A stretch of DNA of 64,000 nucleotides from Haloferax marinisediminis (GTDB lineage Archaea; Halobacteriota; Halobacteria; Halobacteriales; Haloferacaceae), in assembly GCF_009674585.1 (NCBI RefSeq), contig NZ_WKJP01000001.1, positions 2,108,001-2,172,000 of the forward strand, in the 5' to 3' direction. Shown here in pieces: positions 44,847 to 53,522 of this stretch. The notes under the pieces were generated by a model. It worked only from the letters and a program-made list of their open reading frames with translations, had not been told where the DNA came from and ran no database searches. A program made the position numbers and the translations under genes. Every line of letters begins with the position of its first letter. Position 1 is the stretch's first letter.

Positions 44847-45118
44847 GCATAGCTCACACGCACCGCGACAACTAGTCACTCGTTTTATACTTTCACTCAG
44901 CTAATAAAATATAATATCGGCGCCCGAGTGGCCACTAACGAGGATTGACGATGCCTCTTATTGGATTCTGACCCCCCTGTTACACGCCCGGTCGTTCCCG
45001 CTGTTATCGCGGTTCCAACCACTATAGCGGCGCACAGCCGCTCGGCCGGCGCGTCGTGGGGCTTCTCATCACCCGAGAGCCCCCGGTATCGTATCCGATT
45101 GTCCCTACCAGAACACAG

Positions 45119-45403
45119 ATGTCACGAAGACACTCCAGAACCTCTCGTACCGTCTCCGACTACCCTCCACGACACCATCGCCCCGCACCGTCGTTCACGG
45201 TGCAGGCCATCATGCTGGCACTCGCTGTCGGTGTGGTCGTCGTCGTTAGCTACCCCGTGCTGTCGCTCGTCGCGGCGACTGCGTTCGTCGGCCTCGTGGC
45301 CGTCGTTCGCGTCGTCGTCTCTCGCCTCGAACAGTCGACGATGAAAGTCGCCGTTCCCGGCCTGCCGGTCGAGGTGACGGTTGCGCGGACGACCCGCGAC
45401 TAA
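45119..45403 (+). CDS. Small membrane protein, function unknown
   Basis: This 94-residue protein has a basic N-terminal third (SRRHSRTSRTVSDYPPRHH), one or two hydrophobic helices (IMLALAVGVVVVVSYPVLSL; VAATAFVGLVAVVRVVV), and a short beta-prone tail (MKVAVPGLPVEVTVART). The ATG at 45119 is chosen from an AT-poor context. G/C-ending codons support real coding. No family is recognised, and a spurious frame cannot be fully ruled out. Confidence 0.55.
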   Translation: MSRRHSRTSRTVSDYPPRHHRPAPSFTVQAIMLALAVGVVVVVSYPVLSLVAATAFVGLVAVVRVVVSRLEQSTMKVAVPGLPVEVTVARTTRD

Positions 45404-45520
45404 GCCGGCACCCACGTTCGCTACAGCCGGTCTCTCCACCCGCTGTCGCTTGGCCCTCCATCCGTCCCACGCTTCGGCCCTCCCGCACTCAGTTTTTGAC
45501 TGTCCAACCAACGATACGCT

Positions 45521-45862
45521 TCAGCCAGCGAGATTCACCCGGCCGAGCCGACGCCGAAGGTACTGAACGCCCGCCACGACGACCATCGCCTCCAGATACC
45601 CGAACACCACGAGTGCTGGGTAGAACACTGCGTTCTCCCGAATCCCGAACTCGTTGAACGCGAGCGTGTCGAAGAAGAGCGCCCCAGCTAGTGCGGGGAA
45701 ATCGACGACCCACACCTCTTTCGGGAGGACGCCGACAAAGCCGGCGACCCACGCGAGGGCGAGAACGAGAAACGTGGCGAACGTCTCGGGGGCGACAGCT
45801 ACTCGCAGGACGGCAGACGTAAACCGACCCGTCTCACTCGCAGGGTCACGGTTGTCGCCCAC
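45521..45862 (-). CDS. Small membrane protein, about three spans
   Basis: This 113-residue protein has spans near FATFLVLALAWVAGFVGVL, VVDFPALAGALFFDTLAF and AVFYPALVVFGYLEAMVVVAG, with a basic C-terminal end (YLRRRLGRVNLAG). No family is recognised. It lies 13 bases downstream of the YbjQ-type gene on the same strand, so both may share a promoter. Confidence 0.75.
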   Translation of the reverse strand: MGDNRDPASETGRFTSAVLRVAVAPETFATFLVLALAWVAGFVGVLPKEVWVVDFPALAGALFFDTLAFNEFGIRENAVFYPALVVFGYLEAMVVVAGVQYLRRRLGRVNLAG

Positions 45863-45875
45863 AGGCTATCCCCGC

Positions 45876-46214
45876 TTACGCGACATCGGCGTTCGACTGT
45901 TCGGCGAGTTTCACTGCGGTCCCGTAGGCGAGGATTTCTGCGGCACCTTGTGCGACTTCTGCGGTGACGTACCGGACGCTGACGACGGCGTCTGCACCCA
46001 TCGACTCTGCGTCTTCTATCATTCGGTCCGTCGCTTCGTCACGCGAGTCGGCCAAGAGACCAGTGTACGACTTGAGTTCGCCGCCAACGACATTTCGAAG
46101 CCCCTGTGTGATGTCGCGGCCGACGTTACGCGCACGAACCGTGTTCCCGCGGACAGTTCCGAGAGATTCTGTAATCTCTCGACCCGCGACCGTCTCTGTT
46201 GTGGTTACTATCAT
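45876..46214 (-). CDS. YbjQ/UPF0145 family heavy-metal-binding-like protein
   Basis: This 112-residue protein has the family pattern VTTTETVAGREITESLGTVR, GRDITQGLRNVVGGELKSYT and GADAVVSVRYVTAEVAQGAA. Members form ring-like oligomers; a metal-binding role has been proposed but the biochemical function is unclear. ATG at 46214 is chosen; the long upstream frame crosses the epimerase promoter. It is divergent from the epimerase with 54 bases between starts. Confidence 0.9.
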   Translation of the reverse strand: MIVTTTETVAGREITESLGTVRGNTVRARNVGRDITQGLRNVVGGELKSYTGLLADSRDEATDRMIEDAESMGADAVVSVRYVTAEVAQGAAEILAYGTAVKLAEQSNADVA

Positions 46215-46236
46215 GACATGACTAACGAATCGTCTG

Positions 46237-46245
46237 GCTTTATCC
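46237..46245 (+). promoter_or_regulatory. TATA-like element for methylmalonyl-CoA epimerase
   Basis: GCTTTATCC lies 24-32 bases before the ATG at 46269, in the position of a TATA box for a leaderless message; it fits within the short divergent spacer shared with the YbjQ gene. Confidence 0.45.
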
Positions 46246-46268
46246 GTTGTGCCCAACGAAATGCAGGC

Positions 46269-46652
46269 ATGCACTTCGACCACATCGGAATCGCCACACC
46301 GGACGCCGCGGGGTTGGCTGCGTTGTTCGAGGAGTTGTTCGACGCACCGGTGGCCCACGAGGAGACGTTCGACGGGATGACCGTCGTCTTCCTCGAACTC
46401 GAAGACGGGTACTTCGAACTGCTCGAACCCCACGAAGACGGCGCGATTGGGAAGTTCCTCGAAAAGAACGGCGCGGGCATCCACCACATCGCTCTCGAAA
46501 CCGACGACATCGAGGGCGCACTCCAGACCGCCCGTGACGCAGGTGTGACTCTCATCGACGAGGAACCGCGCCCGGGAGCGTGGGGACACGACGTGGCGTT
46601 CCTTCACCCGAAATCGACTGGTGGCGTACTCGTGGAGTTCGTCTCCCATTAG
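46269..46652 (+). CDS. mce: Methylmalonyl-CoA epimerase
   Basis: This 127-residue glyoxalase-fold protein has the pattern of methylmalonyl-CoA epimerase: HFDHIGIATPDAAGLAALF with the first metal His, a FLELEDGYFELLEP strand with metal Glu, AGIHHIALETDDIEGAL with the next His, and GVLVEFVSH at the end with the last Glu. It converts (S)- to (R)-methylmalonyl-CoA for the mutase at 43170. ATG at 46269 is the natural start. Confidence 0.95.
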   Translation: MHFDHIGIATPDAAGLAALFEELFDAPVAHEETFDGMTVVFLELEDGYFELLEPHEDGAIGKFLEKNGAGIHHIALETDDIEGALQTARDAGVTLIDEEPRPGAWGHDVAFLHPKSTGGVLVEFVSH

Positions 46653-46739
46653 TGTAGGCTGCCGCCCTCCACGGCAGGTTCACTCGTCGTCGGTCCTCGT
46701 CCCCGGACCGGCGGCCTCCCGGACACACGGAGTTATCCG

Positions 46740-48713
46740 ATGACAGAACACACGACAGATGACGGCGACACGCCGACGACGACGGGCCTCTCCGGCCCGA
46801 CACGCGATTGGCTCTCACACCGCGTCGCGACGACGCCGGACCAACGGGCGCTCATTCACGCACCGACCGGTGACTCGTGGACGTTCCGCGAACTCGACTC
46901 ACTCGTCACGGAGACGGCGGGGCAACTCGCCGCACTCGGTGTCAAGGCTGGTGACCACCTCGGTGTCATCCTCGACCCGGGCATCGACTACGTCCGACTC
47001 ATCTACGCGGCCGGTCGTCTCGGTGTGACGCTGGTTCCGATGAGTGAGCGGTTGACTCCGGACGAAGTCGCTCGAAACCTCGAACTCGCAGACGTGACGG
47101 TACTCGTCTGTGGCGAGTCGACAGAGTCGACTGCCGTCGAAGCGACGGTAGACGTCCCTGTCGTCTCCGTCGACGAGCCTCGCTGGGAAGGCGTCATCAA
47201 CCTCTCGTCTATCGCCCCGAAGAGTATCGAACCAGCCCAGTGGGACCTCTCGCAGACGATGTTGCTCCTGTTCACGTCGGGGACGACAGGGACCCCGAAG
47301 GCGGTCCGAGTCACCATGGGGAACATTCTGGCGAACGCCATGGCGTCGTCGTTCAGACTCGGTCTCACACCGGGTGACCGCTGGTTAGTCACACTCTCGT
47401 TGCACCACATGGGTGGCATCGGACCGATTCTCCGAAGTCCGTTGTACGGGACGACCATCGTGCTCCGCGAAGGGTTCGACGCTGGCGGCGCGGCCGACGA
47501 CATCGGAAAGTACGACGTGACGGGCGTCTCTGTCGTTCCGACGATGCTCAAACGGATGCTCGACAGCAGAGGGACGCTCTCGGATTCGCTCCGCGTCGTC
47601 CTCCTCGGTGGTGCACCTGCATCGGACGAACTCATCGAGCGCTGTCGGAACTACTCGGTTCCGGTCTACCCGACCTACGGGATGACCGAGACGGCCTCGC
47701 AAATCGCGACTGCGACCCCTCGTGAGGCGTTCTCGTCGCTTGGAACCGTCGGACGGCCACTCTACTTCGTCGACCTCGACATCGTCGACGAGAACGGTGA
47801 CTCCATCGAACCCGGTTCCGCCGGGGAAATCGTCGTCTCCGGACTGACCGTCTCACCGGGATACTACGCGAACCCCGACGCGACGGCAGATGCGTTCACC
47901 GACGCTGGTCTTCGAACTGGCGACATCGGCTATCGTGACGAAGACGGCCTCCTGTACGTCCTCAACCGCAAGGACGACCGAATCATCACCGGCGGCGAGA
48001 ACGTCGACCCCGGCGAAGTCGTCGACGTCCTTCGTCAGTACCCACCCATCGACGACGCGGTGGTACTCGGAATTCCTGACCAAGAGTGGGGAGAGCGCGT
48101 GAGCGCCCTCGTCGTCCTCAGCGACCCCGAGATGTCTCTCGACCGGTCCGCACTCGATGCGTTCTGCCGCGAGCGACTTGCCGGGTTCAAGATTCCCCGT
48201 CTCGTCGAACCGACTGACGAACTTCCGCGGACCGTCTCGGGGACCATCGACCGAGCAGCAGTCCGCGAACTGCTGACGGACGCCCGGCCAGTCACGGAAG
48301 CGGAACCGGAGTGGACTGGCGAAGGAAGCGACGGTGACGCAGAGTCTGAGAGCGACCTGCAGGTTGTCGACGACGCAGAGAGCGACGACGGTGTCGCTGA
48401 GGCGGAAGAAGAGACTGCAGACGAAGTCGCCGACGAGACACACGACGACGAGGGCTCCGTCGAGGCTGAGCGTGAAGCAGCCGAAACCGAGACTGAGGGA
48501 GGCGAAGAAGACCCAACCACCGGCGCGAACGCAGACGATACAACCACTGGCGCGAACACAGACGATACAACCACTGGCGCGAACGCAGACGACGCAACCG
48601 TCGAAAGCTTCGAGGAAGAAGACGAGCGCACTGCCGACGACACGGACGGACAGTCCACTGCGGAGAACGCCACGAACGACGGAGCAGCGTCACTCACTCA
48701 CGACGAAGAGTGA
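46740..48713 (+). CDS. MenE-like adenylate-forming acyl-CoA ligase with acidic repeat tail
   Basis: This 657-residue protein has a normal ligase core of about 515 residues: the P-loop LLLFTSGTTGTPKAVRV near residue 175, TYGMTETASQ near residue 312, GDIGYRDEDGLLYVLNRKDD near residue 394 and the catalytic-Lys region with PRTVSGTIDRAAVR. NRKDDRIITGGENV is close to o-succinylbenzoate-CoA ligases (MenE), but no other menaquinone gene is nearby. The last 140 residues are an Asp/Glu/Thr-rich tail, including three nine-residue TTGANADDT-type copies. The acid substrate is not predictable. Confidence 0.87.
   Translation: MTEHTTDDGDTPTTTGLSGPTRDWLSHRVATTPDQRALIHAPTGDSWTFRELDSLVTETAGQLAALGVKAGDHLGVILDPGIDYVRLIYAAGRLGVTLVPMSERLTPDEVARNLELADVTVLVCGESTESTAVEATVDVPVVSVDEPRWEGVINLSSIAPKSIEPAQWDLSQTMLLLFTSGTTGTPKAVRVTMGNILANAMASSFRLGLTPGDRWLVTLSLHHMGGIGPILRSPLYGTTIVLREGFDAGGAADDIGKYDVTGVSVVPTMLKRMLDSRGTLSDSLRVVLLGGAPASDELIERCRNYSVPVYPTYGMTETASQIATATPREAFSSLGTVGRPLYFVDLDIVDENGDSIEPGSAGEIVVSGLTVSPGYYANPDATADAFTDAGLRTGDIGYRDEDGLLYVLNRKDDRIITGGENVDPGEVVDVLRQYPPIDDAVVLGIPDQEWGERVSALVVLSDPEMSLDRSALDAFCRERLAGFKIPRLVEPTDELPRTVSGTIDRAAVRELLTDARPVTEAEPEWTGEGSDGDAESESDLQVVDDAESDDGVAEAEEETADEVADETHDDEGSVEAEREAAETETEGGEEDPTTGANADDTTTGANTDDTTTGANADDATVESFEEEDERTADDTDGQSTAENATNDGAASLTHDEE
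48513..48593 (+). repeat. Three 27-base tandem repeats in acyl-CoA ligase tail
   Basis: Three copies at 48513-48539, 48540-48566 and 48567-48593 share the sequence ACAACCACTGGCGCGAACAC and its continuation, with a few changes. The period of 27 keeps the frame and encodes nine-residue Thr/Gly/Ala/Asn/Asp units. Copy number may vary among strains. Confidence 0.75.
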
Positions 48714-48801
48714 ACGCTCCAGCGCGTGCTGGAAAATCAATAGCCCGCGTCTTGCCGGTATCCGTCCAAACAATCATTAGGTTTTACCGCAACTGACACA
48801 C

Positions 48802-50463
48802 ATGGTAGGTGCTACCAATCAGACACTTCGACCGTTTCTGTGGCGTGCAGGCAAACTCTTCCCCGACCGCGAAATCGTCTCTCGAACCGCCGAAGGCCTC
48901 GAACGCTACACGTACTCGGAGTACGAGGGCCGTGTCGCCCAACTCGCCAACGCACTCGCCGACGCGGGCATCGGCGACGGCGACCGAGTAGCGACGTTCT
49001 GTTGGAACCACAACCGACACTTCGAGACCTACTTCGGTATCCCGTCGATGGGCGCGCAACTCCACACCATCAATCCGCTTCTCCCCGACCACCACATCCA
49101 GTACATCGTCGAGAACGCGGAAGACCGCATCATCTTCGTCGACCCCTCGCTCACGCCGAAACTCGCCGGCGCAGTCGACGAAGACGCCTTCACCTCTGTC
49201 GAGCAGTTCGTCGTGATGGCGTCGGAGGTCCCCGACACCGACCTCGACCCAGTGACCGACTACGAGTCGTTCATCGGCGACCACTCTGACGAGTACGACT
49301 GGCCGGACCTGCCGGAAGACCAACCGGCGGGGATGTGCTACACCTCCGGAACGACGGGCAAGCCGAAAGGTGTCGAGTACTCCCAGCAGATGCTCTGGGC
49401 ACACACGATGGCGACACTCCCGCAGTCGGCGCTCGACATCGGAGCAGACGACGTCGTCATGCCCGTCGTCCCGATGTTCCACGTCAACGCCTGGGGCCTG
49501 CCGTTCTCGATGACTGCGGCCGGTGCGAAACACGTCTATCCCGGCCCGTCACCGACGCCGGAAGACCTCGCGAAACTCATCGAAGAAGAGGGCGTGACGA
49601 TGACCGCAGGGGTGCCGACGGTCTGGCTTGGCCTCCTCGACTATCTCGACGAACACGACACGGACATCTCGTCGCTCGAACGCATCGTCATCGGCGGCGC
49701 GGCGGCGCCCAAATCCGTCATCCGACGATTCGACGAAGAGTACGACGTCGAAGTCGTCCACGCGTGGGGGATGACCGAGATGTCGCCGGTCGGCACCGTC
49801 GCCCACCTCAAACCGGGAATGGAAGAAGAACTCTCGAAGGACGAACAGTACGACAAGCGCGGGATGCAGGGACTCCTCGTCCCCGGACTGGAGATGCGCG
49901 TCGTCGACGACGACGGTAACGAGGTGCCGTGGAACGGCGAGGACTTCGGCGAACTGTGGGTCCGCGGTCCGTGGGTGACGACAGAGTACTTCGAACGCCC
50001 CGACGCGAACGAGACGGACTTCGAAGGGAACTGGCTGAAGACGGGCGACGTGGTGACTGTCGACGAAGACGGCTACGTCAAAATCGTCGACCGTGCGAAG
50101 GACGTCATCAAGTCTGGCGGCGAGTGGATCTCCTCCGTCGAACTGGAGAACACCATCATGGCCCACGACGGCGTGGCAGAAGCGACAGTCGTTGGTGTAC
50201 CCCACGAACGCTGGCAAGAGCGCCCCGTCGCCTTCATCGTCCCGAAGGCGGGAACAGACGAAGGCGAACTCAAAGGCGAAGTCGTCGACCTCGTGCGCTC
50301 GGAGTTCCCCAAGTGGTGGACGCCCGACGAAGTCGTCTTCATCGACGAGGTGCCGAAGACGGCGACCGGAAAGTTCGACAAGAAGGTGCTCCGTGAGGAG
50401 TACGACGACTCGTCGCTCATCGAAGGGAAGACGCCCGACGAGGACGCGCCCGACCAGAACTGA
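48802..50463 (+). CDS. Medium/long-chain fatty acid-CoA ligase
   Basis: This 553-residue AMP-forming ligase has RYTYSEYEGRVAQLANAL at the N-terminus, MCYTSGTTGKPKGVEYSQQ as the P-loop near residue 182, HAWGMTEMSPVGTVAHL, WLKTGDVVTVDEDGYVKIVD and the catalytic Lys region TATGKFDKKVLR. Layout and MPVVPMFHVNAWGLPFS resemble medium- or long-chain acyl-CoA synthetases (AlkK-like). It activates acids for the acyl-CoA dehydrogenases nearby. TTAGGTTTT upstream (48777-48785) may be its TATA region. Confidence 0.93.
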   Translation: MVGATNQTLRPFLWRAGKLFPDREIVSRTAEGLERYTYSEYEGRVAQLANALADAGIGDGDRVATFCWNHNRHFETYFGIPSMGAQLHTINPLLPDHHIQYIVENAEDRIIFVDPSLTPKLAGAVDEDAFTSVEQFVVMASEVPDTDLDPVTDYESFIGDHSDEYDWPDLPEDQPAGMCYTSGTTGKPKGVEYSQQMLWAHTMATLPQSALDIGADDVVMPVVPMFHVNAWGLPFSMTAAGAKHVYPGPSPTPEDLAKLIEEEGVTMTAGVPTVWLGLLDYLDEHDTDISSLERIVIGGAAAPKSVIRRFDEEYDVEVVHAWGMTEMSPVGTVAHLKPGMEEELSKDEQYDKRGMQGLLVPGLEMRVVDDDGNEVPWNGEDFGELWVRGPWVTTEYFERPDANETDFEGNWLKTGDVVTVDEDGYVKIVDRAKDVIKSGGEWISSVELENTIMAHDGVAEATVVGVPHERWQERPVAFIVPKAGTDEGELKGEVVDLVRSEFPKWWTPDEVVFIDEVPKTATGKFDKKVLREEYDDSSLIEGKTPDEDAPDQN

Positions 50464-50482
50464 GGCGTCGACGCTCCCTCGA

Positions 50483-50488
50483 TTTTTT
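50483..50488 (+). terminator. T-run after fatty acid-CoA ligase
   Basis: CTCGATTTTTTCAGG lies 20 bases after the ligase stop codon and before an independent promoter for the acyl-CoA dehydrogenase. It fits a U-tract terminator. Confidence 0.5.
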
Positions 50489-50597
50489 CAGGAGTCGTTT
50501 TCAGGCGTCGTCACCGTGTCCCGTGGCACACAATAAATTAGTTTGAAGTTTGTACTGGTTCCATACAGTATTTGGCCGTTCGGCCCTACGACGGTGT

Positions 50598-51749
50598 ATG
50601 GAACTACTCGACGAATCAATCGTGCCCGAGCACGCGCGCGCCGTCAAACGACAGGCACGCGAGTTCGCCGAAGAGCACATCGAACCCGTCGCAGCGGAGT
50701 ACTACGAATCCGGCGAGTATCCGCACGACGTCCTCCAGGCGGGGATGGACGCAGGACTGGTCGCACAGGACATCAGCGAGGAGTACGGTGGGAAAGGCTT
50801 CGACCTCCAGCAGATTCTCGCCATCTCTGAGGAGTTCTATCGTGCCGACGCCGGCATCGCGCTGACGCTCCAACTCGCCTCCTTCGGGTGCGAGATTATG
50901 CAGCACTACGGCTCGGAAGAACAGAAAGAACAGTGGCTTCGCCCTGTCGCCGAGAACGAACAGATTTCGGGACTCGCCGTCTCCGAACCCCAGACCGGGT
51001 CTGACATGGCCGGCATGGAGACGACGGCCGAAAAGACCGACGACGGCTACGTCCTGAACGGTGAGAAGTACTGGGTCGGCAACGCCGTCGAAGCAGACTG
51101 GCTCACGGTCTACGCCAAGACCGGCGACTCCGACGACCGCTACTCCAACTACTCGATGTTCATCGTCCCCACCGACACGCCGGGCTACGAGGCAGAACAT
51201 ATCCCCGAGAAGATGGGTATGCGCGCGTCGAAACAGGGGCACATCGTCTTCGACGACTGTGAGGTTCCCGAAGAGAACCTCATCGGCACCGAGGGTGGCG
51301 GTTTCTACATGCTCGCAGACTTCTTCAACCACGGCCGTATCGTCGTTGGAGGCCACGGCATCGGACTCGCTGCCGCCGCCATCGAAGAGGCGTGGGAGTT
51401 CGTCCACGACCGACAGGCCTTCGGTCGAAGCGTCTCGGAGTTCCAGTCTGTCCAGCACATCCTCGCCGACATGCGCATGGAGTTCGAATCGGCGCGCGCA
51501 CTCAACTGGCGTGCCGCCGAGAAGGTCGCAAACAACGAGGACGCTGGCTTCTGGGCCGCGGCAACCAAGACGAAATCGACCGAGATGGCGGTCGACGTCG
51601 CCGAACGAGGGATGCAACTCCACGGCGGGCGGTCGGTGCTCAACGAGTACAAGATATCCCGCGTCTACCGCGACGTCCGGATTCCGGTCATCTACGAGGG
51701 TGCCAACGAGATTCAGCGCAACCTCATCTACCGGCAAGGCAGTCTCTAA
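50598..51749 (+). CDS. Acyl-CoA dehydrogenase
   Basis: This 383-residue member has VKRQAREFAEEHIEPVAAEY, SEPQTGSDMAG, YWVGNAVEADWLTVYAKTGD, RQAFGRSVSEFQSVQHI and YEGANEIQRNLIYRQGSL at the C-terminus; the Glu of YEGAN is at the catalytic base position. ATG at 50598 is a family-like start. It lies downstream of the fatty acid-CoA ligase and would oxidise its product. It is only distantly similar to the paralogue at 1507, so chain-length preferences probably differ. Confidence 0.94.
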   Translation: MELLDESIVPEHARAVKRQAREFAEEHIEPVAAEYYESGEYPHDVLQAGMDAGLVAQDISEEYGGKGFDLQQILAISEEFYRADAGIALTLQLASFGCEIMQHYGSEEQKEQWLRPVAENEQISGLAVSEPQTGSDMAGMETTAEKTDDGYVLNGEKYWVGNAVEADWLTVYAKTGDSDDRYSNYSMFIVPTDTPGYEAEHIPEKMGMRASKQGHIVFDDCEVPEENLIGTEGGGFYMLADFFNHGRIVVGGHGIGLAAAAIEEAWEFVHDRQAFGRSVSEFQSVQHILADMRMEFESARALNWRAAEKVANNEDAGFWAAATKTKSTEMAVDVAERGMQLHGGRSVLNEYKISRVYRDVRIPVIYEGANEIQRNLIYRQGSL

Positions 51750-51840
51750 CTCGTCACTACCTCACCATTTTCCGGCGAACAGAGTTTTACGGTGCCCAGA
51801 GAGTCGTCTACCCAGAGTCGATTCAGACTCGGTGACTATC

Positions 51841-52503
51841 ATGCAACTCGAAGAATTCGTCGACACACACGCACCCAAGGACAGTGGCAAGACGTTCGAA
51901 CTGGAGAACTCGAAGCTCCTCGACATCACCCTCGATGGCTCGGTCATGGCCAAAGCCGGGTCGATGGTCGGCTACACCGGTGATATCTCGTTCGAACGGA
52001 AGTCTGCTGGCGGCCTGAAAGGGATGTTGAAGAAGAAAGCCACCGGCGAAGGTGACGTGATGATGGAAGCCTCCGGGGCGGGCCACCTCTATCTCGCCGA
52101 CCAGGGGAAAGAAGTCCAGATTCTCGAACTCGACGCCGGCCAAGAGATTAGCGTCAACGGCAACGACGTCCTCGCGTTCGAGTCCAGCATCGATTGGGAC
52201 ATCAAGATGCTGAAGAGCATCGCCGGCGCGTCGACTGGCGGACTGTTCAACGTCTTCCTCGAAGGCCCGGGCCACGTCGCAATCACGACCCACGGGAAGC
52301 CCATCGTCTTGGAGACACCCGTGAGCACCGACCCGAACGCGACAGTCGCGTGGAGCGGCAACGCGTCGCCGTCGACGAAACGTGACGTGAACATCAAGAG
52401 CCTCCTCGGCCGGTCGTCCGGCGAGACGTACCAGCTTCAGTTCGCGGGCAACGACGGGTTCGTCATCGTCCAGCCGTACGAAGAAGTCCAACCGGGCCAG
52501 TAA
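51841..52503 (+). CDS. AIM24 family protein
   Basis: This 220-residue protein has the AIM24/TIGR00266 pattern of a beta-rich fold: LDGSVMAKAGSMVGYTGDIS, KGMLKKKATGEGDVMMEASG, HLYLADQGKEVQILELDAGQ and a GNASPSTKRDV turn. The family is widespread, and the fold is a double-stranded beta-helix-like trimer; the function in prokaryotes is not settled. ATG at 51841 begins MQLEEFVD. The long upstream frame belongs to the acyl-CoA dehydrogenase region and is not used. Confidence 0.92.
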   Translation: MQLEEFVDTHAPKDSGKTFELENSKLLDITLDGSVMAKAGSMVGYTGDISFERKSAGGLKGMLKKKATGEGDVMMEASGAGHLYLADQGKEVQILELDAGQEISVNGNDVLAFESSIDWDIKMLKSIAGASTGGLFNVFLEGPGHVAITTHGKPIVLETPVSTDPNATVAWSGNASPSTKRDVNIKSLLGRSSGETYQLQFAGNDGFVIVQPYEEVQPGQ

Positions 52504-52649
52504 CGCAGTTCCCCCGTCAGGCTTTGACCGTCGACAGGGAATCAGTCGCGTCCTTGCCGTTCAGGAATTTTGTTGTGTCTCAGTCTCAACACCTCGTTTG
52601 CCACAATATCATCATTTACCATTAAGGTTCTCGTAACGTGCTGTGGACA

Positions 52650-53465
52650 ATGTCAACAGACAGCCCACTCGGTGGTAAGGTATCGATTGTAACTGGTGCA
52701 GGTGGCCAAATCGGCGAAGGAATCGCCGTAGAACTCGCAAAAGCAGGAAGCGACGTTGTCATCGCGGACGTGAACGTGCTCGACACGGAGTACAACCAAC
52801 AGTCTTCGAAAGAAGTCGGTGGTGCAAAACGCGCCGAAGAGGTCGCCGCACGCGTCGAAGAACTCGGCCGGCGAGCCCACATCGTGGAGTGCGACGTGAC
52901 ACACGCCGACCAAGTGTCCGCGATGGTCGAAGAGACCGTCTCCGAGTTCGGCGGCATCGACGTGCTCTGTAACAACGCAGGCATCATCACCGTCGATTCA
53001 GTCGAGGAGATGAAAGAAGGAGAGTGGGATTCGGTGATGGACGTGAACGTGAAGGGCGTCTTCCTCGTGTCGCAAGCGGCGATTCCACACCTCAAAGAAT
53101 CGAACGGGACCATCATCAACACCGCATCGATTGCGGGGTCGATTGGTGCGGCGGGATTAGCTCATTACTGCGCCTCGAAACACGCCGTGTTAGGGTTCAC
53201 GAAGTCGCTCTCGCTCGAACTGGCCGGTGACGACGTGACGGTGAACGCAATCTGTCCCGGTATCGTGGACACGCCGATGTGGAACAAGGTGTTGACGCCG
53301 ACGCTCGAAGAGGACTACAAAGACACCATCGAGCGGGTCATCCCACTCGGCCGTGACCAGTCGCCCGAAGACATGGGGAGACTCGCAGTGTTCTTTGCGA
53401 CGAACCGGAACATCACCGGACAGTCTGTCGTCGTCGACGGTGGTATCCTCCAGAACGTCATCTAA
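52650..53465 (+). CDS. Short-chain dehydrogenase/reductase
   Basis: This 271-residue SDR has KVSIVTGAGGQIGEGIAVEL as its coenzyme loop, NNAGIITV, the SIAGSIGAAGLAHYCASKHA segment with the catalytic Ser, Tyr and Lys (Y-x3-K), and PGIVDTPMWNKVL. It is most like 3-oxoacyl-ACP/CoA reductases or 3-hydroxyacyl-CoA dehydrogenases, but many SDRs look alike. Its place after the acyl-CoA dehydrogenase region makes a role in acyl-CoA or sugar alcohol oxidation reasonable. ATG at 52650 is the natural start. Confidence 0.93.
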   Translation: MSTDSPLGGKVSIVTGAGGQIGEGIAVELAKAGSDVVIADVNVLDTEYNQQSSKEVGGAKRAEEVAARVEELGRRAHIVECDVTHADQVSAMVEETVSEFGGIDVLCNNAGIITVDSVEEMKEGEWDSVMDVNVKGVFLVSQAAIPHLKESNGTIINTASIAGSIGAAGLAHYCASKHAVLGFTKSLSLELAGDDVTVNAICPGIVDTPMWNKVLTPTLEEDYKDTIERVIPLGRDQSPEDMGRLAVFFATNRNITGQSVVVDGGILQNVI

Positions 53466-53522
53466 ACTGCTGGAACCTATTTTTGAACTAACAATTATCC
53501 CTGCTCCATCCTTAGTGTGGGT

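Noticed and set aside
44847-45118. tRNA-like stretch around GGTTCCAACC
   Set aside because: No acceptor stem, D-arm or anticodon arm could be assembled around the T-loop-like sequence.
46740-48713. Confident assignment as menE
   Set aside because: The ligase resembles MenE, but no other menaquinone gene is adjacent and the neighbours belong to acyl-CoA metabolism.
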